Origin: Candidatus Omnitrophota bacterium
Lineage (GTDB): Bacteria > Omnitrophota > Omnitrophia > Omnitrophales > Aquincolibacteriaceae
NCBI GenBank assembly: GCA_020632475.1
Contig: JACKFM010000001.1
Span: 496,001 to 560,000 of the forward strand
DNA: 64,000 nt
Reading direction: 5' to 3'
Shown: positions 60,708-64,000 of the stretch, piece after piece
Position numbering within the stretch: position 1 is the stretch's first letter
How the letters are laid out: each line of letters opens with the position of its first letter
The notes under the pieces: generated by a model
What the model was told of the DNA's origin: nothing
The model's database searches: none
Seen by the model: the letters and a program-made list of their open reading frames with translations, nothing else
Position numbers and translations under genes: made by a program

Positions 60708-62108
60708 ATGGGTGATTATCTACAAAACATGACGAAAGAACTGACCGACTATATCTGCACAAATTGCCAACACCGTTTTGAAGCGGCTGCACGTGAAGGG
60801 CTTGAATGTCCGAAATGTTTTTGGACTTCAACCGTTAAAGAGCTGGATGAAGTCGATTTTTTTCAACAAACCAACGATCAGGACGCCTCGCAACCCGTTA
60901 AAAAAATAAATTCCGGTTTTAGATTTCCTCGAGTGAATTTGCTATGGGTTTTAATTGTTTTAATTCTTTCAGCTTCCGTTTATGGCCTGAGTGTTTATGG
61001 TAAACCGTTACTTAAGGCGCTTCTGAAAAAAACACAGGCACAACCATCCCGCAAGAAAGCTGTTGAGATTAAAAGCCCTTCGCCTGAGAAAATAAAATCC
61101 GAAAGCAATCGTCTTGTGACGGATGAAAAACAACCCATGGATCCTCTGACTCCGGTTGAAAGAGAAAACTTGAATAGGCGTATTTTGACGGCTGATTTGA
61201 CTCCTGAGCTTTCGATATCAGATCAGCAGGTTTTAGAACACAACGTCCAGGTTAAAACAGGACTGATTGAAAAGTTGCCTTCTGCACTGTGGAGTATGGA
61301 ACAATTTGAACAGCTGATTGCGGAGCAGGAACGGTTTTATAAAATTCAACTGCCAAGAAGTTATAAAAAGAAATTATCCCAACTTTTTGAAACAGAATAT
61401 CTGCCGTCCGAACAGGCTTTTGAGGCGCAGGATTTAGTCCGTGCCCGGGATTTTTGGATTGCTTCGCTGGCCTTTCCGGTTTATGGAGAGGATCTTCAAA
61501 AACACCGGGGGGTTGTCCTGACCATGCTGCGTCCGTTTATTCTGGATACGCTTTCAAAGATCGGTGCCGTTAACCAAATTTTGACCGAGCGCGAAATAAG
61601 ACACAAAGAGGCAAAGATAAAAGAGACCTATGCGGCCATGAATGCATTGATTAAAGCCCGCGACTGGAAAGCGGCCTATCAGTCTATTGAAGATCAGATG
61701 AAAATGATTTCGGAGCTTTCCCTCGAGGCTTCCCGTCCGATTAGTCCGCCGGCTTATCCGCAACAGATTCGTTTTGTGGATGCCGGTATCCAGCAGACTT
61801 TGGGTGATTTGATGGCTCCGCAAAGGCCGGCGCTAATGGATGTTGAGTCGTTAAAACAGGATCTTACGGCTAAGAGGTATGTCTTAGAGGCGTTGATCCC
61901 CGAGAAGGCAGAAGTCTTGTTATCTTTTTATCATCAAGCGGTTGATGCAATTCAAAAGGAACAATGGGATCAAGCGATGGATCTGCTCAGTCGTGTTCGG
62001 GCCCCGGCCGTTTTGAAGGGGGATGCCGAGCTGAAAATTCGGCTGATTCAAAAAATAAAAATGGCAGGAAGCCAGGCCCGGCTTGATTCAGTACCGGATA
62101 CAAGGTAA
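60708..62108 (+). CDS. Zinc-ribbon membrane protein with helical periplasmic domain
   Basis: 466 residues. An N-terminal zinc ribbon (ICTNC...CPKC, about residues 17-39) faces the cytoplasm, a single membrane helix (about 77-98, VNLLWVLIVLILSASVYGLSVYG) follows, and the rest is a long, charged, helical and perhaps TPR-like region up to the C-terminus. Proteins with this plan often act as scaffolds or sensors. It starts a group with a degenerate receiver and a small basic protein, all on the same strand with short gaps, ahead of glgC. Function unknown. Confidence 0.68.
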   Translation: MGDYLQNMTKELTDYICTNCQHRFEAAAREGLECPKCFWTSTVKELDEVDFFQQTNDQDASQPVKKINSGFRFPRVNLLWVLIVLILSASVYGLSVYGKPLLKALLKKTQAQPSRKKAVEIKSPSPEKIKSESNRLVTDEKQPMDPLTPVERENLNRRILTADLTPELSISDQQVLEHNVQVKTGLIEKLPSALWSMEQFEQLIAEQERFYKIQLPRSYKKKLSQLFETEYLPSEQAFEAQDLVRARDFWIASLAFPVYGEDLQKHRGVVLTMLRPFILDTLSKIGAVNQILTEREIRHKEAKIKETYAAMNALIKARDWKAAYQSIEDQMKMISELSLEASRPISPPAYPQQIRFVDAGIQQTLGDLMAPQRPALMDVESLKQDLTAKRYVLEALIPEKAEVLLSFYHQAVDAIQKEQWDQAMDLLSRVRAPAVLKGDAELKIRLIQKIKMAGSQARLDSVPDTR

Positions 62109-62132
62109 GCTTTTAACGTAAAATTAAACCGC

Positions 62133-62531
62133 ATGCGGTTAGATCAAAAAAGGGATACGATTTTGCAACAGGCCTTGATTATGACGCTTGTTTCAGATGT
62201 GGGGGTTGCCGCAAAGATTGTTAAATCTGCGCAGAATCATCACTTGCAGATTCGTAATTTTGATCGTGCACAAAAACTGAATCACTCTGCGCAGGAGAAA
62301 AAACCCTCGATGGTTATCCTGGATCTGGATACACGGGAAGCTGATGCCTTTGAGGTTTTAAAGGCATTTCGCGGGAATGCCGATCTTAGCCATGTGCCGG
62401 TAGTTGGCTTTGTTTCCAAAGTTAAGGAGGCTTTGAAAAGGGAAGCTGAGGCAGCCGGGTGTTTGCGTGTTTTTTTTCGCACGGATTTTTTTGCCGGTCT
62501 GTCCGACCTTTGGATAAGATATCTATCATGA
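62133..62531 (+). CDS. Degenerate receiver-domain protein
   Basis: 132 residues with a receiver-like alternation. VILDLDTREADAFEVLKAF has an Asp in the phospho-acceptor position, but the N-terminal acidic pair is absent (LVSDVGVAAKI) and the conserved Lys of VxxKP is not seen (VFFRTDFF). It probably does not switch by phosphorylation in the normal way. The stop overlaps the next start (ATGA), so the two are coupled. Confidence 0.65.
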   Translation: MRLDQKRDTILQQALIMTLVSDVGVAAKIVKSAQNHHLQIRNFDRAQKLNHSAQEKKPSMVILDLDTREADAFEVLKAFRGNADLSHVPVVGFVSKVKEALKREAEAAGCLRVFFRTDFFAGLSDLWIRYLS

Positions 62532-62806
62532 TTTTTCATTTAGGCTTTGAGTTGCCTCAAAAAGAAGACCGTCGACTGGATCATGAATCCTGCCGCTTAA
62601 CGCCTGAAGAAACCAGGATTCTGAAGCGCCAGATTCGCCGTAACAGTATCACCATCAATGAGATGGTGGCCCGTCTTGATTTGCTGGTCAATAAGGAAAA
62701 GTATCCTCACCGGGAAGATTTCATCAATAAGCTGCGTGATCGGCTTGAAGTTCTTATGGATGAAAACGATACTTTCCGCAGAGTTCTGCAGCATCACTAC
62801 CGCTAA
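62528..62806 (+). CDS. Small basic helical protein
   Basis: 92 residues from an ATG that overlaps the preceding stop. Two helical, charged stretches (RLTPEETRILKRQIRRNSIT and DFINKLRDRLEVLMDENDTF) and no cysteine cluster, signal peptide or membrane segment. No family recognised. Translational coupling to the receiver-like gene suggests a protein pair. Confidence 0.65.
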   Translation: MIFHLGFELPQKEDRRLDHESCRLTPEETRILKRQIRRNSITINEMVARLDLLVNKEKYPHREDFINKLRDRLEVLMDENDTFRRVLQHHYR

Positions 62807-62962
62807 AAAATTGATTTAAAAGGCGACCGGATACAACGGGCTCCAGCATGCCGTGAGTGTTTGGTTTTTGCCCATATTTTACCGACTGCTTCCTTGATTT
62901 TTTTGATGTTATGCCGATAATAGAACAAACTCCATTCTAAACATTGCTAAACGGTGAATATA

Positions 62963-64000
62963 ATGAAATCAAATGTAACGACACTGATTCTTGGCGGCGG
63001 TCAGGGCCGTAGACTTTCTCCTCTGACAAATTATCGTTCCAAACCGGCTGTTCCGATCGCATCCAAATACAGGCTTGTCGATATTCCTATTTCAAACTGT
63101 ATTAATTCGGAACTTAAACGCATTTATGTTTTAACTCAGTTTAACTCCACATCCCTGCACCGGCATATTCATCGTTCCTATCCGTATGAGCCTTTTAATC
63201 AAACAAGTGTTGAGTTGCTTGCGGCTGAACAAACGCTTTCCAACAGCGATTGGTTTCAGGGAACAGCCGATGCTGTGCGTCAGCACCTGCCGCATTATTA
63301 CAACAAAGAAACCGATGCGATTTTGATTCTTTCGGGAGATCATCTCTACCGCATGGATTACCGCCACATCATTGATTTTCATATGAGCAATAATGCGGAT
63401 GTGACGGTTGCGACTATCCCCGTTGTTAAAAAAGATGTAAGGCATTTCGGCATTATGCAGATGGAGACCAACGGGCGTATTACCAAGTTCTGGGAGAAGC
63501 CGTCTCCGGAAGATAAAATCAAAGACTTTGTCATGCCGGAGGCTATTCGTAAGCTTTTTCAAGTGAAAAAGAAAGCCGATCTTTATCTGGCATCCATGGG
63601 GATTTATGTTTTTAAACCTGAAGTGTTGACGTCGGTTTTGTCAGGAAATGAAGCGGATTTCGGTAAAGAGGTTATCCCGAAGTCCATCAATAAGCACAGT
63701 GTTTACGGATATGTCTTTAACGGGTATTGGCGTGATATCGGAACGATCGAAAGTTTTTATGAAACCAGCATTGACCTGACCCGCCCTAATCCTCCGTTTG
63801 AATTCGGCGGTCCCGAGGGGCGGATGTTTACGCGTGCGCGTTTTCTGCCTCCCTCAACGATTGAATCCGCAACCTTACAGAATGTTTTGATTGCCGAAGG
63901 ATGCCACCTTGAAGGTGTGCATATTGAACAATCGGTGGTCGGTCTGCGGTCAGTCATCCGGCAGGGAAGCGTGATCCGTAGAAGCGTGATTATGGGAAAC
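62963..64000 (+). CDS. glgC: Glucose-1-phosphate adenylyltransferase, C-terminus beyond window
   Basis: The first 346 codons are present and the frame runs off the right edge. LILGGGQGRRLSPLTNYRSKPAVPI (read from residue 8) is the nucleotide-binding and allosteric start; ILSGDHLYRMDY holds the metal Asp; ASMGIYVFKPEVL and GYWRDIGTIESFYE are typical. After about residue 285 comes the left-handed beta-helix with hexapeptide repeats (NVLIAEGCHLEG, VVGLRSVIRQGSVI). The enzyme makes ADP-glucose from ATP and glucose-1-phosphate for glycogen. The ATG is 156 bp from the previous gene; the space between holds no gene. Confidence 0.96.
   Translation, partial: MKSNVTTLILGGGQGRRLSPLTNYRSKPAVPIASKYRLVDIPISNCINSELKRIYVLTQFNSTSLHRHIHRSYPYEPFNQTSVELLAAEQTLSNSDWFQGTADAVRQHLPHYYNKETDAILILSGDHLYRMDYRHIIDFHMSNNADVTVATIPVVKKDVRHFGIMQMETNGRITKFWEKPSPEDKIKDFVMPEAIRKLFQVKKKADLYLASMGIYVFKPEVLTSVLSGNEADFGKEVIPKSINKHSVYGYVFNGYWRDIGTIESFYETSIDLTRPNPPFEFGGPEGRMFTRARFLPPSTIESATLQNVLIAEGCHLEGVHIEQSVVGLRSVIRQGSVIRRSVIMGN

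Noticed and set aside
1..64000. CRISPR arrays or phage genes
   Set aside because: No regularly spaced 24-40 bp repeats with unique spacers and no capsid, terminase or integrase sequence were seen; the repeats present are hairpins or degenerate heptamers.

Overview
The window reads as a piece of a Gram-negative, environmental bacterial chromosome. It has Sec signal peptides, an outer-membrane beta-barrel ending in Phe, an exosortase-associated small protein (TIGR04073-type), many one- and two-component signalling proteins, and a very large secreted multidomain protein with a recurring ELR tetrapeptide at domain junctions. From recollection of similar gene content, Candidatus Omnitrophota (former OP3) is the best guess, with a deltaproteobacterial-type lineage as second choice. 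This is inference; no rRNA gene is present to settle it. No phage, complete insertion sequence or CRISPR array was seen.

Layout. 1-7 kb: secreted M16 peptidase (cut by the window edge), DUF6178-like protein, sirtuin, DUF167 protein, small secreted protein, GAF histidine kinase. 6.7-7.7 kb: tRNA-Thr(TGT) and tRNA-Tyr(GTA), each followed by an inverted and then a direct echo of its own 3' end, then an inverted-repeat element. 7.8-18 kb: MBOAT O-acyltransferase with its periplasmic partner, CNT nucleoside transporter, SelO-like protein, HD-GYP-like protein, glutathione peroxidase, Lys/Ala-rich secreted protein, diguanylate cyclase. 18.1-24.1 kb: a tight five-gene operon (YceI-like, MMPL/RND transporter, FAD oxidoreductase, type III polyketide synthase, UbiE-like methyltransferase) that looks like a phenolic-lipid or alkylquinone synthesis and export pathway. 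24.3-26.3 kb: typA with a tandemly duplicated terminator. 26.4-38.7 kb: a glycosylation island (STT3-type oligosaccharyltransferase with an altered WWDYG motif, GT2, DegT aminotransferase, flippase, methyltransferase, HPr-kinase-like ATPase, GT-C protein, sulfatase-fold protein).

39.0-48.3 kb: a single 3090-codon gene with a signal peptide, a Tiki/ChaN-like region, membrane segments, a SAM-methyltransferase-like region, a helical region, a metallophosphatase and a GlnD-like nucleotidyltransferase with ACT domains. Its junctions carry eight copies of [A/S]ELR. This is the most unusual object in the window. 48.4-58.9 kb: a signalling block with a secreted protein, a TPR beta-barrel, a FecR-domain protein, a response-regulator/kinase hybrid, a lone response regulator, a CHASE2 nucleotide cyclase, a GAF-SpoIIE phosphatase and a DUF3307 membrane protein. 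59.2-64 kb: small HTH-like protein, RmlD-like reductase, small secreted protein, zinc-ribbon membrane protein, degenerate receiver, small basic protein, and glgC running off the right edge.

Across all of this lie several families of small dispersed repeats: CTAG-bounded twin-hairpin elements (3.8, 4.9, 56.6 kb), long hairpins with a conserved core (30.8, 56.7 kb), and two families of degenerate ~7-bp tandem repeats at operon ends. Both heptamer families are also read in frame within the N-terminus of the giant protein.
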